Source: GCA-001735895 sp964651385
GTDB taxonomy: Bacteria > Pseudomonadota > Gammaproteobacteria > GCA-001735895
Reading direction: 5' to 3'
DNA length: 47,534 nt
Assembly: GCA_964651385.1 (NCBI GenBank)
Contig: CAZYYM010000016.1
Span: 1-47,534, forward strand
Numbering within the stretch: the stretch's first letter is position 1; each line of letters begins with the position of its first letter. This document shows positions 1 to 9,330 of this stretch, piece by piece. Under the pieces are notes generated by a model that searched no databases, had not been told where the DNA came from, and worked only from the letters and a program-made list of their open reading frames with translations. The translations under genes and the position numbers were made by a program.

Positions 1-370
1 GTTCGGAATGAGCCGGTTCAAAGTCCATTGATGGTTTACTGAGAATAGTATCATGGAATCATTCCTGTTTGACATCTCCTGACCAGATCGATATTTGACA
101 GTATCCCCTCCCCAAAAAGTGCATATAGACGGATTGCTGTGGAGAATAATTTGAAGAACTTATTAAGTTTTTGTTGTGCTCGGGAAGGGTGCCGACGTAG
201 AACCATATCGCCTTACGGATTTCCCTCCAGGGTAGGACTATCGGATAAAAAGTCAGACATAAAATAAAGGCAATACTCATTATGTCTCTCCGTGGTATGG
301 TGACGATTTGTACTGGATTAGGATAATATGCTGCGCTTAATAAGCCGTGACAATCCATAAAGTAGATGCT
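1..370. other. Leading region without a supported gene
   Basis: No convincing gene is seen here. A short + strand frame reads in from the window edge and stops at about position 42; it could be the tail of an upstream gene but is too short to identify. A minus-strand open frame spans 59-520 but has no recognisable protein features and overlaps the start of the ChaN-like gene, so I treat it as chance. No clear terminator or tRNA cloverleaf was found. Confidence 0.5.
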
Positions 371-1582
371 ATGAGTCGTTTGGTCAGATACCTGATCTAC
401 TGTTTTATTTTTATCCTGCAAGCCTGTAGCCAATCCACTCGGTACTGGGACGGGGAAGCACCCTACGCACCCACCAGGCCACCTGTGGTTGGCGATATTC
501 TGCATACGGCTACCGGGCACTTTGTTACTCGGCAGCAGCTATTCTCCAGTTTAAATGTTTATCCACTGGTTTATATCGGCGAATTGCACGACAACCCGGC
601 TTCTCATCATTTGGAGCTGGAAATATTGAAAGCATTGCAGCGATTTCGCCCGGGTCGAATATCGCTGGGAATGGAGATGTTTAACATCGAACAGCAGGTG
701 GCACTTGATCGTTGGCTGGCCGGTGAATTGAGTGAGAAGGATTTTCTGCAGGAAAGCCGTTGGTTCGAAAACTGGGGAAGCGATTTTGAACTTTATCGAG
801 CGCTACTGGAATTTTGTCGTGCTCAGAAAATTCCAGTCATCGGTCTCAACACAACCAAAGCACTGGGTCGCAAACTCAGTATGACGCCGTTACATCAACT
901 CGACACCGCAACAAAGCAACAACTTCCTGAAATGGATATGAGCGATCCCTACCAGCGCCGGATGGTCGAAGAGATTTTTGGCGCCCATGGAGCAGGCTCC
1001 TCGATGCTAGAGAGTTTTCTGCGACGCCAAACGCTTTGGGATGAATCCATGGCTGCCGCAGTGGCCGATTATATGAAGGAACACCGGGATCGACATATGC
1101 TGGTTGTTGCCGGCGGCTGGCACGTGAATTATGGGTTTGGTATTCCGCGTCGGGTGCATCGGCGGCTGCCCGTACCTTATGTGTTGGTAGGCGGATATAA
1201 CCTTGAAATCCCGAAACAAAAACGTGACCAGCTTATGGATGTGGAAATGCCCGCATTTCCAATGCGCTCAGTCGACTACCTGGTGTATCAGATATACGAA
1301 GTATTTAAGGCGCGTGGCGTTAGACTGGGTGTCGGTCTGAATGAGGGAGAGAAACAACCCGGCCTGTTGGTCACCAATGTTGAGCCGGGCTCGGCGGCGG
1401 CTCAGGCTGGTATTACCGGTGGTGACCGTCTACTGCGCTTTGACGGTGAAATTCTGGAGGATTATTTTGATCTGATTTATGCGGTTAAGACCCGGCGTGC
1501 CGGGGATTCGGTCATTGTCCAGCTGAAGCGAGGGGATGATACTCTCGAGGTGAAAGTTCAGTTTGCCGATATGAAAAAATAA
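371..1582 (+). CDS. ChaN/Tiki-family lipoprotein with C-terminal PDZ domain
   Basis: A likely outer-membrane lipoprotein of 403 residues. The N-terminus is a lipoprotein signal ending in the lipobox LQAC near residue 19. A ChaN-type haem-binding/TIKI-like domain follows, with the family signature GELHDNPASHHLE near residue 70 and a later GGWHVNYG stretch that supplies further conserved His. The last ~80 residues form a PDZ-like domain (GLLVTNVEPGSAAAQAGI, then GDRLLRFDG). Campylobacter ChaN is a haem-binding iron-uptake lipoprotein; the ChaN plus PDZ layout is common in proteobacteria and its exact role is unclear. I chose the ATG at 371 because the signal peptide starts there; a GTG at 347 would add eight residues. 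The gene is monocistronic, and no Fur box was recognised. Confidence 0.8.
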   Translation: MSRLVRYLIYCFIFILQACSQSTRYWDGEAPYAPTRPPVVGDILHTATGHFVTRQQLFSSLNVYPLVYIGELHDNPASHHLELEILKALQRFRPGRISLGMEMFNIEQQVALDRWLAGELSEKDFLQESRWFENWGSDFELYRALLEFCRAQKIPVIGLNTTKALGRKLSMTPLHQLDTATKQQLPEMDMSDPYQRRMVEEIFGAHGAGSSMLESFLRRQTLWDESMAAAVADYMKEHRDRHMLVVAGGWHVNYGFGIPRRVHRRLPVPYVLVGGYNLEIPKQKRDQLMDVEMPAFPMRSVDYLVYQIYEVFKARGVRLGVGLNEGEKQPGLLVTNVEPGSAAAQAGITGGDRLLRFDGEILEDYFDLIYAVKTRRAGDSVIVQLKRGDDTLEVKVQFADMKK

Positions 1583-1787
1583 AACCTTAACGTAACCGGT
1601 TTATTCCGCAGTCGTTTCATCCTAAGCCCGGCAAACTCCTGGAGATTAATCAAAAGAATTAGCGAATGACAAAAAGTGGTAATAAGCCGTTTTCCGGGCC
1701 ATTGCCTGCAAGACGCGTCGAGCGACTAACCGCTTCACGTTTCGCTGTATCCCTCATACCTATGTTGTTAGACTGCTAGTGATATTC

Positions 1788-2870
1788 TTAAGAGAAAAAC
1801 CGGTTTCGCGTACCCCGGTCAAACCATTTCAATAGGACCGAATCGATCGCTGTGTCCAGCGCGAACCCAAGTTTTTGCGGTAAGGTTTTTTTCTCGGCAT
1901 ATTTAACATGGAAAACATCAGAATTTTCGCAGGCCTTAACAATGTAGTCATCGCTGGTTTTTAATTCATCTACCAGTGATTTTTCAATAGCACGCTGCCC
2001 GAACCAGATTTCGCCGGTGGAGACATCGGCAATATTCAATTGAGGACGATGTTGCAAGACAAAGTCTTTGAACAGCATATGAATATCCTGAATATCATCG
2101 GTGAACTTTTGACGACCTTCGTCGGTGTTTTCTGCAAACATGGTCAGCGTTCGTTTGTACTCACCAGCGGTAATCATTTCGAAATCAATTTCATTTTTTT
2201 TCAGCAGTCGGTGGAAATTTGGCAGTTGAGCGATAACACCGATCGAGCCAATGATTGCAAAAGGCGCTGCGAGCAGTTTACTGGCGACGCAGGCCATCAT
2301 GTATCCACCACTAGCGGCAACTTTGTCGACGCAGATAGTCAGATTGATGCCATGGTCTTTGATCCGCTGTAACTGCGAGGAAGCCAGACCGTAAGCGTGC
2401 ACCATGCCGCCCCCGCTTTCGAGACGGAGTAATACTTCATCCTGGTTTTCCGCCAGGGACAGTACAGCGGTAATTTCTCGGCGCAGACTGGAAACGCCCG
2501 AAGCTTTCATGTCACCGTGAAAATCGAGGACATACAAGCGAGGTTTACGCTCGTGCTTAAAATCTTCGCCATTCTTCCTTTTAGCGGCTTTCTTTAACGT
2601 TTTAATATTGGCCTTACGCTCCGCTTTTTCAGTTTTGTGGCGCTGTTTGGCCTCGAATTTATGGGCCTCCGGATCAAGTACGGTGGCACATAGTGCATCA
2701 CGCAAGATATCAATGTCGTCATTGACTTTGGTGACCTCGATATGGCCCTCAGAGGCCTTTCGAGTGCGCATACCGGTGGCTACAGAGGCAACCACTACAA
2801 GGAGTATGGCGACCACGATGGTCAATGCTTTGAGCGCAAACAGTCCGTAATCGAAGAAGAATTCTGCCAT
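1788..2870 (-). CDS. sohB: SohB, inner-membrane serine protease (signal peptide peptidase family S49)
   Basis: The product is 360 residues, the usual SohB length. One N-terminal membrane segment (about residues 10-33) anchors the protein with its protease domain in the periplasm, and a basic Lys/Arg-rich linker follows. The S49 core shows RLESGGGMVHAYG, the nucleophile Ser in KVAASGGYMMA, and the general-base Lys in AGEYKRTLTMF, so the Ser/Lys dyad is intact. The family degrades signal peptides or membrane proteins; E. coli sohB was found as a multicopy suppressor of degP loss. The gene lies downstream of aceA on the same strand, but a strong terminator between them argues for separate transcription. 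Confidence 0.92.
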   Translation of the reverse strand: MAEFFFDYGLFALKALTIVVAILLVVVASVATGMRTRKASEGHIEVTKVNDDIDILRDALCATVLDPEAHKFEAKQRHKTEKAERKANIKTLKKAAKRKNGEDFKHERKPRLYVLDFHGDMKASGVSSLRREITAVLSLAENQDEVLLRLESGGGMVHAYGLASSQLQRIKDHGINLTICVDKVAASGGYMMACVASKLLAAPFAIIGSIGVIAQLPNFHRLLKKNEIDFEMITAGEYKRTLTMFAENTDEGRQKFTDDIQDIHMLFKDFVLQHRPQLNIADVSTGEIWFGQRAIEKSLVDELKTSDDYIVKACENSDVFHVKYAEKKTLPQKLGFALDTAIDSVLLKWFDRGTRNRFFS

Positions 2871-2926
2871 GGGAAAAATACTATGTTGGTAAGTAAAGAT
2901 TGCGCATGATACGCCGCTGGCAGAAG

Positions 2927-2964
2927 AAAAAAAGGGCGGAAATCATCCCCGCCCTTTTTGTTTT
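2927..2964 (-). terminator. Intrinsic terminator after aceA
   Basis: Arms AAAAGGGCGG (2930-2939) and CCGCCCTTTT (2949-2958) form a 10-bp stem with a 9-nt loop. Read on the minus strand the stem ends in a T-run. It lies about 20 nt past the aceA stop and separates aceA from sohB. A/T runs on both sides could make it bidirectional, but no + strand gene ends here. Confidence 0.88.
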
Positions 2965-2982
2965 AAAAGTTTAAGCTGGAAC

Positions 2983-4578
2983 TCAAGCAAACTGGTTCAT
3001 GGTGTTGTCTTTACCCGAAGCTTTCAGAGCCTGTGCCCCAGAGAAGTATTCCTTGTGATCGTCACCCATATCAGAGCCGGCCATGTTCTGGTGTTTGACG
3101 CAGGCAACGCCCTGGCGAATTTCCTGGCGCTGTACCTGTGCGACATAACCGAGCATGCCTTCGTCACCGAAGTAATCGCGAGCCAGTGTGTCGGTTGACA
3201 ATGCAGCTGTGTGATAAGTCGGCAAAGTAATCAGGTGATGAAAAACACCGGCGACGCGTGCCGCGTCAGCCTGGAAGGAGCGGATTCGATCATCGGCCGT
3301 GATGGCCAGTTCGGTATCGTCGTAGTCGACGCTCATCAACGCATCTCGGTCATATGCTGTCACGTCTTTTCCTGCTTTGCTCCAGGTATCGAACACCTGC
3401 TGGCGGAAGTTCAATGTCCAGTTAAAGGAAGGACTGTTGTTGTAGAGTAACTTGGCATTTGGAATGACTTCGCGAATGCGATCAATCATGCCGCCGATTT
3501 GAGCTAGATGTGGCTTTTCGGTTTCAATCCAGAGCATGTCTGCACCGTTACGCAGAGCAGTAATGCCGTCGAGTACACATCGGTCCTCACCGCTACCTTC
3601 TTTGAAACGAACCAGACCATTCGGCAGGCGAACCGGCTTAACCAGTTTGCCTTCCTGCTTGATGACCATGTCTCCATTACCGATTTCATCGGCCGAAACA
3701 GGTGTAGTTTCAAGGAATGCATTGTATTGTGAAGCCAAATCACCTTCTGAAGTGCTAACCGGGATCTTCTGAGTCAAGCCGGCGCCGAGCGAATCGGTAC
3801 GCGCGACGATGATGGCATCTTCAACACCGAGTTCGAGGAACGCATAACGAACGGCGTTTATCTTGGCAATGAAGTCTTCGTGGGGCACAGTAACTTTACC
3901 GTCCTGATGGCCGCATTGTTTGACGTCGGAAACCTGGTTTTCGATCTGGATGCAGCAGGCGCCTGCTTCGATAATTTTCTTGGCCAGCAGGTAGGTTGCT
4001 TCTTCGTTGCCGAAACCGGCGTCGATATCGGCAATAATCGGCACGATGTGAGTTTCGTAGTTGTCGATCTGCTTCTGTATGCCTTTTTCTTTAACACTGT
4101 CACCCGCCTCACGTGCTGCGTCGATCTCACGGAACAGCCCGCCGAGTTCACGGGCATCAGCCTGACGCAGGTAGGTGTAAATTTCTTCGATGAGTTGCGG
4201 TACCGCTGTCTTTTCGTGCATAGACTGATCGGGTAAGGGACCGAATTCAGAACGAAGTGCGGCAATCATCCAGCCGGACAGGTAAATATAAGATCCCTTG
4301 GTAGTTTTTATGTGCTTTTTGATCGCAATCATTTTCTGTTGCGCGATGAATCCGTGCCAGCAACCGAGTGATTGTGTGTATTTAGAAGAATCACCGTCGT
4401 AAGCCTCCATGTCCCCGCGCATGATTTTGGCGGTATATCTGGCCACGTCCAGACCGGTTTGAAATCGATTTTGTGCACGCATACGGGCAACGGATTCGGG
4501 ATTGACAGCATTCCAGCTATCGCCCTGGGCTGCGCAGAGGGACGTTACTGCTTCGATGTCCTGAGTGTATTGGCTCAT
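2983..4578 (-). CDS. aceA: Isocitrate lyase (long, Pseudomonas-type)
   Basis: Splits isocitrate into glyoxylate and succinate, the first step of the glyoxylate bypass, in the cytosol. At 531 residues it is longer than the 434-residue E. coli enzyme and matches the Pseudomonas aeruginosa-type lyase. The catalytic loop is KQCGH (Cys222) followed by QDGKVTVPHEDF, the variant of KKCGH found in that subfamily. The metal-site segment ADIDAGFGNEEATYLL is present near residue 183. The ATG at 4578 has an upstream AAGG. The gene is divergent from a LysR gene, with 124 bp between them, and is followed by its own terminator. Malate synthase is not in the window, and aceK is 25 kb away rather than in an aceBAK operon. 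Confidence 0.96.
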   Translation of the reverse strand: MSQYTQDIEAVTSLCAAQGDSWNAVNPESVARMRAQNRFQTGLDVARYTAKIMRGDMEAYDGDSSKYTQSLGCWHGFIAQQKMIAIKKHIKTTKGSYIYLSGWMIAALRSEFGPLPDQSMHEKTAVPQLIEEIYTYLRQADARELGGLFREIDAAREAGDSVKEKGIQKQIDNYETHIVPIIADIDAGFGNEEATYLLAKKIIEAGACCIQIENQVSDVKQCGHQDGKVTVPHEDFIAKINAVRYAFLELGVEDAIIVARTDSLGAGLTQKIPVSTSEGDLASQYNAFLETTPVSADEIGNGDMVIKQEGKLVKPVRLPNGLVRFKEGSGEDRCVLDGITALRNGADMLWIETEKPHLAQIGGMIDRIREVIPNAKLLYNNSPSFNWTLNFRQQVFDTWSKAGKDVTAYDRDALMSVDYDDTELAITADDRIRSFQADAARVAGVFHHLITLPTYHTAALSTDTLARDYFGDEGMLGYVAQVQRQEIRQGVACVKHQNMAGSDMGDDHKEYFSGAQALKASGKDNTMNQFA

Positions 4579-4702
4579 GGTTGACCTTCAATAATGTGAG
4601 TAGTTTAGGATGGTATTAATAGTAGGCCAAGGCGATCTATAATTGAAATAAATGAACGTTATATCTATTATTCATCAAACGAATAAAGGTAGCTGAATTA
4701 AG
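4579..4702. promoter_or_regulatory. Divergent aceA / LysR promoter region
   Basis: An AT-rich 124-bp divergent spacer. It holds the imperfect dyad ATGAA (4652-4656) / TTCAT (4671-4675) with a 14-nt spacer, of the kind bound by LysR dimers. LysR-type regulators commonly bind between their own gene and a divergent target, so aceA is a candidate target. This is inference; no exact consensus is known for this protein. Confidence 0.35.
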
Positions 4703-5641
4703 ATGCAAACAGGCAAAATTGATCTCAATCTCCTCGAATATCTGGATGTACTGCTCCGGGAAAGAAACGTTACCCGGGCCGCCAACCATCTGGGTCTGAG
4801 CCAGCCGGCGATGAGTAATAGTTTGCGCAGGCTGCGTGTGCTTTTCAACGACCCGTTATTGGTTCGTACCAGTGGAGGCATGACCCCGACTGAACGAGCG
4901 ATTGAATTACAGCCGATGATTCGTGATGTATTGGCCACGGTGGATAAGGCCATTCAGCCGGTTACTGAATTCCAGACATCGACTGCCGGACGAGTGTTCC
5001 GAATCATGGCAAGCGATTATGCGGAATCGACTATTTTTCCAAGCATATTGCAACGTTTGCGCGAAGAGGCCCCCGGCGTTTCCCTGGATATTATGACACC
5101 GAGTGATGTCAGCTTCCAGGATGTTGAGCAGGGAAAGGTAGATATGGTCATCAACCGATTTGACTCGATTCCTCAGTCATTTCACCAGATGACTATCTGG
5201 AGAGATCATTTTGCCTGCCTGTTTAGCGCCGATAACCCGATTTGCGAAAATTTCAATCTGGAGACCTATTTACAGGCCCAACATGTCTGGGTTAGCAAAA
5301 CCGGAATGGGTGTCGGTGTCGGCATCGACCCGGATGACGTGCAGCGTCTTGGTTGGGTTGATGAAGCATTGAGTCGGTTTAATCGAAAACGCCATATCAC
5401 TGTGTTCACGCGGCATTATCAGGCCGCCATGTTGATGGCTGAGCAGACGGATTTGATTGTTACAATACCGGCCCGGGCGGGGAAGTTGCAGGCGCATAAT
5501 CGGCGCGTAGTAATAGCAGAACCGCCGTTTGAGATTCCATCGATCGATTTAAAAGTGGCCTGGAGTCCCTTGTTGCAGCACAATCCGGCGCATCAGTGGA
5601 TGCGTCGGCTGATTGTAGAAGTGGCGCAACGGCAGGAATAA
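4703..5641 (+). CDS. LysR-family transcriptional regulator
   Basis: The product is 312 residues, typical for LysR. The N-terminal winged helix-turn-helix reads DLNLLEYLDVLLRERNVTRAANHLGLSQPAMSNSLRRLR, and a co-inducer-binding domain follows from about residue 90 (VFRIMASDYAESTIFPSIL). The N-terminal form (INLNLL-like, with MSNSLRRLR) resembles the NodD/PcpR/SyrM-type branch. The gene is divergent from aceA and 12 bp ahead of the EamA exporter, so it probably shares a transcript with the exporter. The ligand is unknown; aceA and the exporter are the natural candidate targets. Confidence 0.88.
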   Translation: MQTGKIDLNLLEYLDVLLRERNVTRAANHLGLSQPAMSNSLRRLRVLFNDPLLVRTSGGMTPTERAIELQPMIRDVLATVDKAIQPVTEFQTSTAGRVFRIMASDYAESTIFPSILQRLREEAPGVSLDIMTPSDVSFQDVEQGKVDMVINRFDSIPQSFHQMTIWRDHFACLFSADNPICENFNLETYLQAQHVWVSKTGMGVGVGIDPDDVQRLGWVDEALSRFNRKRHITVFTRHYQAAMLMAEQTDLIVTIPARAGKLQAHNRRVVIAEPPFEIPSIDLKVAWSPLLQHNPAHQWMRRLIVEVAQRQE

Positions 5642-5653
5642 CCGATATCAAAT

Positions 5654-6568
5654 ATGTTTGACCAACACGCCAATGTTAATAATACAGCTCTACCAACCCT
5701 GGCGGTCACCATTGGCGCCGCTATCTGGGGTATATTCTGGTTACCGTTACGTTATATAGAACAACTTGGCATGTCGGGATTGTGGGCTGTGGTGTTGTCC
5801 AGTTCGGTGCCACTGATAATATTGTTGCCATTATTAATTTACTACCGTAAACAGGCTAAGAGCAAGCCTGCAACTATCCTGATAATTGCCTTGCTCAGTG
5901 GCGCTGCGGTGACGTTTTATAGTATCGGCCTCATCTATACAACCGTAGTACGAGCGACATTGTTGTTCTATTTAACGCCGGTCTGGTCAACGATTATTGG
6001 TATTTTCATGTTGCAGGAAAGGGTTAAATGGAACCGTTGGATGGCAATCGTTCTCGGTCTAATGGGTTTATACGCTATTGTCGGCGGCGCTGGAAGTGAT
6101 AGTCGGGCAATTAATATTGGTGACTGGTTTGGTCTGGCATCGGGTATCTGCTGGGGTTTGGCAGGGGTACTGATTAAAAGAAACCCGAATATTGGTGTCC
6201 CCATCATGGTTTGTTGGCAGCATTTGTTTGCATTTCTATTGGCATTGCTGTGCTGTATCTGGCTGACTGGTATTGAACAGATGCCGGAATTTTCAGTGTG
6301 GCTGGCAGCTACCCCGGCTATCGCCGGTTATAGCTGGTTTGGTCTGATTCCGAGTTTGTTTGCAATATTCTGGGCATCAAGCCGACTGTTTCCAGGGCGG
6401 GTCGGTATATTGATGATGACCGAGGTGATGGTGGCTGTTGTCAGCGCGGCATTTTTCCTTGATGAACCGGTTTTGATTTTGGAATGGCTAGGTGTGGTGT
6501 TGATCATTGGCGCCGGCGTACTGGAGGTCACTGGCAGCGATCAGGCAGTGGCTTTGGATCAACAATAA
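5654..6568 (+). CDS. DMT-superfamily (EamA) transporter
   Basis: An inner-membrane protein of 304 residues with about ten hydrophobic segments in two EamA repeats. The first begins at about residue 15 (IGAAIWGIFWLPLRY) and the second at about residue 160 (GLASGICWGLAGVLIKR). The C-terminal half contains FFLDEPVLILEWLGVVLIIGAG, a typical EamA ending. The family exports amino acids, nucleosides and other small metabolites; the substrate cannot be read from sequence. It lies 12 bp after the LysR gene, suggesting co-transcription and control by that regulator. Confidence 0.85.
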   Translation: MFDQHANVNNTALPTLAVTIGAAIWGIFWLPLRYIEQLGMSGLWAVVLSSSVPLIILLPLLIYYRKQAKSKPATILIIALLSGAAVTFYSIGLIYTTVVRATLLFYLTPVWSTIIGIFMLQERVKWNRWMAIVLGLMGLYAIVGGAGSDSRAINIGDWFGLASGICWGLAGVLIKRNPNIGVPIMVCWQHLFAFLLALLCCIWLTGIEQMPEFSVWLAATPAIAGYSWFGLIPSLFAIFWASSRLFPGRVGILMMTEVMVAVVSAAFFLDEPVLILEWLGVVLIIGAGVLEVTGSDQAVALDQQ

Positions 6569-6579
6569 TTAGCGGGTAT

Positions 6580-7124
6580 TTATTGCTGTTCGATTGATTG
6601 CAGGTATTCATCCAGTTTCGCATCCGCTTCATCGCCAAAAAATATTTTACAGGCTTCTTTCAGCCCCGGTGCAGTGGCCAGATCTGCGTCGCGCACTACC
6701 AGGGAAATTTTCGAACGTCGGCGTAAAAAGTCTTCGAGCTTTGTAATCATCTCGCGACGACCGGAAAGCTCGATTTCACCGCGCAGGTATTCGCCCAGTT
6801 CGCCAGACCATTTTTTCTCGGGATAAGGAGTGTCTATAGCAAAACCCCGGATAATAGAGGTCACTTCATTGCCGACATTCAGGCAGTCGGTTAATTTGCC
6901 ACCGAATATGCTCAAATGTTGATCGTGCGGATTTACGTTAATGGCATGCTTGCGCGATAACTTGACCCAGGGCCCGCAAGCGTTAATCAATACTCTGGAG
7001 CGAATCGAAAAACTATCGCCGAGAGTGAAGCCGCCGATACGGCACCGTTAATGCCGACACCGATGATAAGTACGTCGTAGGTTTCGTTAGCCAGTTTTTC
7101 AATATTACTATTTCGCAAGTCCAT
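6580..7124 (-). pseudogene. glpD-like FAD-dependent dehydrogenase remnant with internal deletion
   Basis: On the minus strand an ATG at 7124 opens a frame with an FAD-binding Rossmann start (YDVLIIGVGINGAVSAAS). It soon runs into an out-of-frame stop. Another frame resumes with RSRVLINACGPWVKLSRKHA and continues through IFGGKLTDCLNVGNEV to the C-terminus (stop at 6580). Both parts match the glycerol-3-phosphate dehydrogenase/GlpD family: the N-terminal dinucleotide fold and the later NACGPW and GGKLT motifs. About 250 residues that should lie between them are missing, and the join is out of frame. The longest intact piece is 6580-6990 (136 residues), which would lack the FAD site. I read this as an inactivated gene. 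Confidence 0.75.
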
Positions 7125-7299
7125 ATAATCGATATACTGTATTGGGCGATTTGTATTTCACATTGCGTTATTTAGGAACATGTTAAAGGGTACAATGGAT
7201 CCATGAATCAATTTAATTGTATTGTCTACTTGAGTAATATTGCTACTGGTGTTATTAACGAATTTTACATTGCAAGCAGATCATTAAATTGGAGGTCTG

Positions 7300-7797
7300 G
7301 TGTCCATTAACGATAAAATAGTGACTGATCTGGTCAATAACCATATCAACTTTGTTACCTCGGTACCCTGCAAGCAGTTGGCTGGGGTTATCGAAAAAAT
7401 TGAGCAATGCGAAGGCATTTACCATATTCCCGCTAATAAGGAAGACGAGGGCATGGGTTTATGCGCGGGTGCCTTCATGGGCGGTAAACGTCCTGCGATT
7501 ATTATGCAAAACACAGCAATCGGTGTGACCATAAATACATTGGTGACATTGATTCAGTACTATCGTATGCCGCTACCGATGCTGATCAGTTACCGCGGGG
7601 AACTGGGTGAACCAGTAGCCTGCCAGGTCGAAATGGCAGTACATACCAAAGCTCTGCTCGCGCAATTGCAAATACCCACTTACCACTTACATAAAGAAAG
7701 TGATGTGGACGAATTCGATAGCATTTTAAAATATACATTTATGTGTAATAAAGCGGTCGCCATTCTGACCGATGCCGGTTTCTGGCAGGGGTATTGA
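7300..7797 (+). CDS. Sulfopyruvate decarboxylase alpha-subunit-like (ThDP PYR domain)
   Basis: The product is 165 residues and consists only of the pyrimidine-binding half of a ThDP enzyme. It carries the conserved Glu region (ANKEDEGMGLCAGAFMGGKR) and then MQNTAIGVTINTLV and PMLISYRGELGEPVACQ, all typical of ComD and phosphonopyruvate-decarboxylase-like proteins. ComDE converts 3-sulfopyruvate to sulfoacetaldehyde, in coenzyme M synthesis or in sulfolactate/DHPS breakdown. The start is the GTG at 7300 with GGAGGT at 7291-7296. It overlaps the next gene by 4 nt, so the two halves are translationally coupled. Phosphonopyruvate decarboxylase is the main alternative. Confidence 0.78.
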   Translation: MSINDKIVTDLVNNHINFVTSVPCKQLAGVIEKIEQCEGIYHIPANKEDEGMGLCAGAFMGGKRPAIIMQNTAIGVTINTLVTLIQYYRMPLPMLISYRGELGEPVACQVEMAVHTKALLAQLQIPTYHLHKESDVDEFDSILKYTFMCNKAVAILTDAGFWQGY

Positions 7798-8363
7798 TCA
7801 TGATTCGTTCTGAAGTTTTAAAAAGTCTGGTGCCGGTTATATCTGATCATTTCGTGGTTTGTAATATCGGTCTGCCAAGCCAGGAACTGCATATGCTGGA
7901 TGACCAGCCGAGTAATTTTTATATGCTCGGCACGATGGGTTTATCGTCTTCTATCGGGCTTGGCCTCGCTTTGGCGCAGAGACAGAAAGTAATCGCGATT
8001 GACGGCGACGGCTCGGTATTAACTAATTTGGGCACTCTGCCAACGATAGCTAACAATATCTCAGATAATTTTACTTTATTGATTATCGACAACGGCAGCT
8101 ATGGTTCCACCGGTGATCAGCCTACCTATGCCGGCAAAAAGACTTCGTTGACTGCGGTTGCCAAAGCCTGTGGTTGTGACAATGTCATCGAATGCAAAGC
8201 CGAGCAGGCCGCAGATACCATGCAGGCGGCACTTGATAGTAACAGGATGACCATTGTTGTTTGCAAGTGCGAATCGGGCAATATCAAAGTTCCGGTTATT
8301 TCACTGGATCCCGTTGTTATCCGGAATCGATTTATGAATGAGTTGAAAACCAGGAATGCCTGA
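7794..8363 (+). CDS. Sulfopyruvate decarboxylase beta-subunit-like (ThDP PP domain)
   Basis: The product is 189 residues and forms the pyrophosphate-binding half that pairs with the preceding protein. The ThDP/Mg motif is AIDGDGSVLTNLGTLPTIA, ending in IDNGSYGSTGDQPTY. GTMGLSSSIGLGLALA precedes it, as in ComE. Together the pair would make one ThDP active site at the subunit interface. The 4-nt overlap with the alpha-subunit gene supports a fixed complex. No comC, sulfolactate dehydrogenase or xsc gene is visible nearby. A sulfonate-type ABC importer begins 1.2 kb downstream, which favours a sulfonate substrate over a phosphonate one, without proving it. Confidence 0.78.
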   Translation: MIMIRSEVLKSLVPVISDHFVVCNIGLPSQELHMLDDQPSNFYMLGTMGLSSSIGLGLALAQRQKVIAIDGDGSVLTNLGTLPTIANNISDNFTLLIIDNGSYGSTGDQPTYAGKKTSLTAVAKACGCDNVIECKAEQAADTMQAALDSNRMTIVVCKCESGNIKVPVISLDPVVIRNRFMNELKTRNA

Positions 8364-8607
8364 ATTCCGATAATATTTCGAGGGAAAATTCAATTTCCGA
8401 ACAATATTGGCGGCTGTGAGCCTGAACGGGTTTATCGGTTTCCAGATGGCGTGAAAAATTAAAAAACTTCAGAAATGTATTGGTGAGCAGTGAATCGGGA
8501 CAAAAGCCGAAACAGGTAAGCCGACATTATTCACCGCATAGGTAATTAAGTTGATTCACTCAGAAGTAAATCTGCGACTGTCCCCGAGTCGTATTTCAGC
8601 TGGCGTT

Positions 8608-9330
8608 TCAGCCGCCCGAAAGATGGGTTAGCTCGAACACATAAATAGCCAGATAGACCTCATAGCAGATCAACAGATAATAACCGGCGCAAAAGACTTG
8701 AAGCAAATGCTCGACGCTAAAGGATCTGAAAAACTTTCGCCGCGCTGCGGCGACCAGAATTATCAATGAAAAAGATGTGATACCAATTTTGACAATTACA
8801 AATCTGTCGACGCTATTCTCCAGCATTAATGCCATGATGGTATTTGCTTCGGTTGCGCCCTCATTGATTAGATTTAGAGTTAGCAGCGCATCGGTGCAAC
8901 TGAGCAACAGAACGCCTAATGCGAGATACAGAATGCGTGGCTCGTGCCAGTCAAACATAAACTGATGTGCATCGGCCATCCGCCGATTGTTCCGGCGCCG
9001 GGGACGAAAATTGCCGTATAGAAAAGCCCACCAGATACTATTGCGTCGTTTTATAGCGTGGCGTCGTTCAGTCGACGGATTAGGTAATGGACACTCCTCG
9101 ATGTTTAATTGGCTCAACACAGGATTTTCTGAATTATCGGCATCGAAAGTATTCAAATCAACCGCTTCAGGTCCACTTGAGTAAGTATTTTTTGTTTGGA
9201 AATCCTTATTTTTGCAATTTGACATGATTCGAACATGGTACGCGCCCGGTCGACCAAAAAATTTGATGTAGTTGGCACTTTGGTCATCTGGAGTTACTCG
9301 ATGTTCTGTGTGAGTATCTGTTAAGGTCAC
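8608..9330 (-). CDS. DUF5658-type membrane protein
   Basis: An uncharacterised protein of 240 residues. The first ~130 are hydrophilic and low in structure, with an Arg-rich patch (RPRRRNNRR) just before the membrane part. Three hydrophobic segments follow (about 137-160, 175-197 and 207-235), with ALGVLLLSCTDALLTLNLI, a pattern of DUF5658. The N-terminus is uncertain: the GTG at 9330 has only a weak AGG upstream, and an ATG at 9225 (MSNCKNKDF) is an alternative. The gene sits alone and divergent between comDE and the tau-like genes. No function is assigned. Confidence 0.6.
   Translation of the reverse strand: MTLTDTHTEHRVTPDDQSANYIKFFGRPGAYHVRIMSNCKNKDFQTKNTYSSGPEAVDLNTFDADNSENPVLSQLNIEECPLPNPSTERRHAIKRRNSIWWAFLYGNFRPRRRNNRRMADAHQFMFDWHEPRILYLALGVLLLSCTDALLTLNLINEGATEANTIMALMLENSVDRFVIVKIGITSFSLIILVAAARRKFFRSFSVEHLLQVFCAGYYLLICYEVYLAIYVFELTHLSGG

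Noticed and set aside
14..25. GGTTCAAAGTCC at the left edge, similar to a tRNA T-arm.
   Set aside because: No matching stem, acceptor or CCA could be placed in the surrounding bases.
59..520. A 153-codon open frame on the minus strand at the window start.
   Set aside because: No recognisable domain, unusual composition, and overlap with the supported ChaN-like lipoprotein start.
3211..4236. Several open frames of 70-135 codons antisense to or shifted within isocitrate lyase.
   Set aside because: They mirror the coding bias of aceA and have no ribosome sites or family features.
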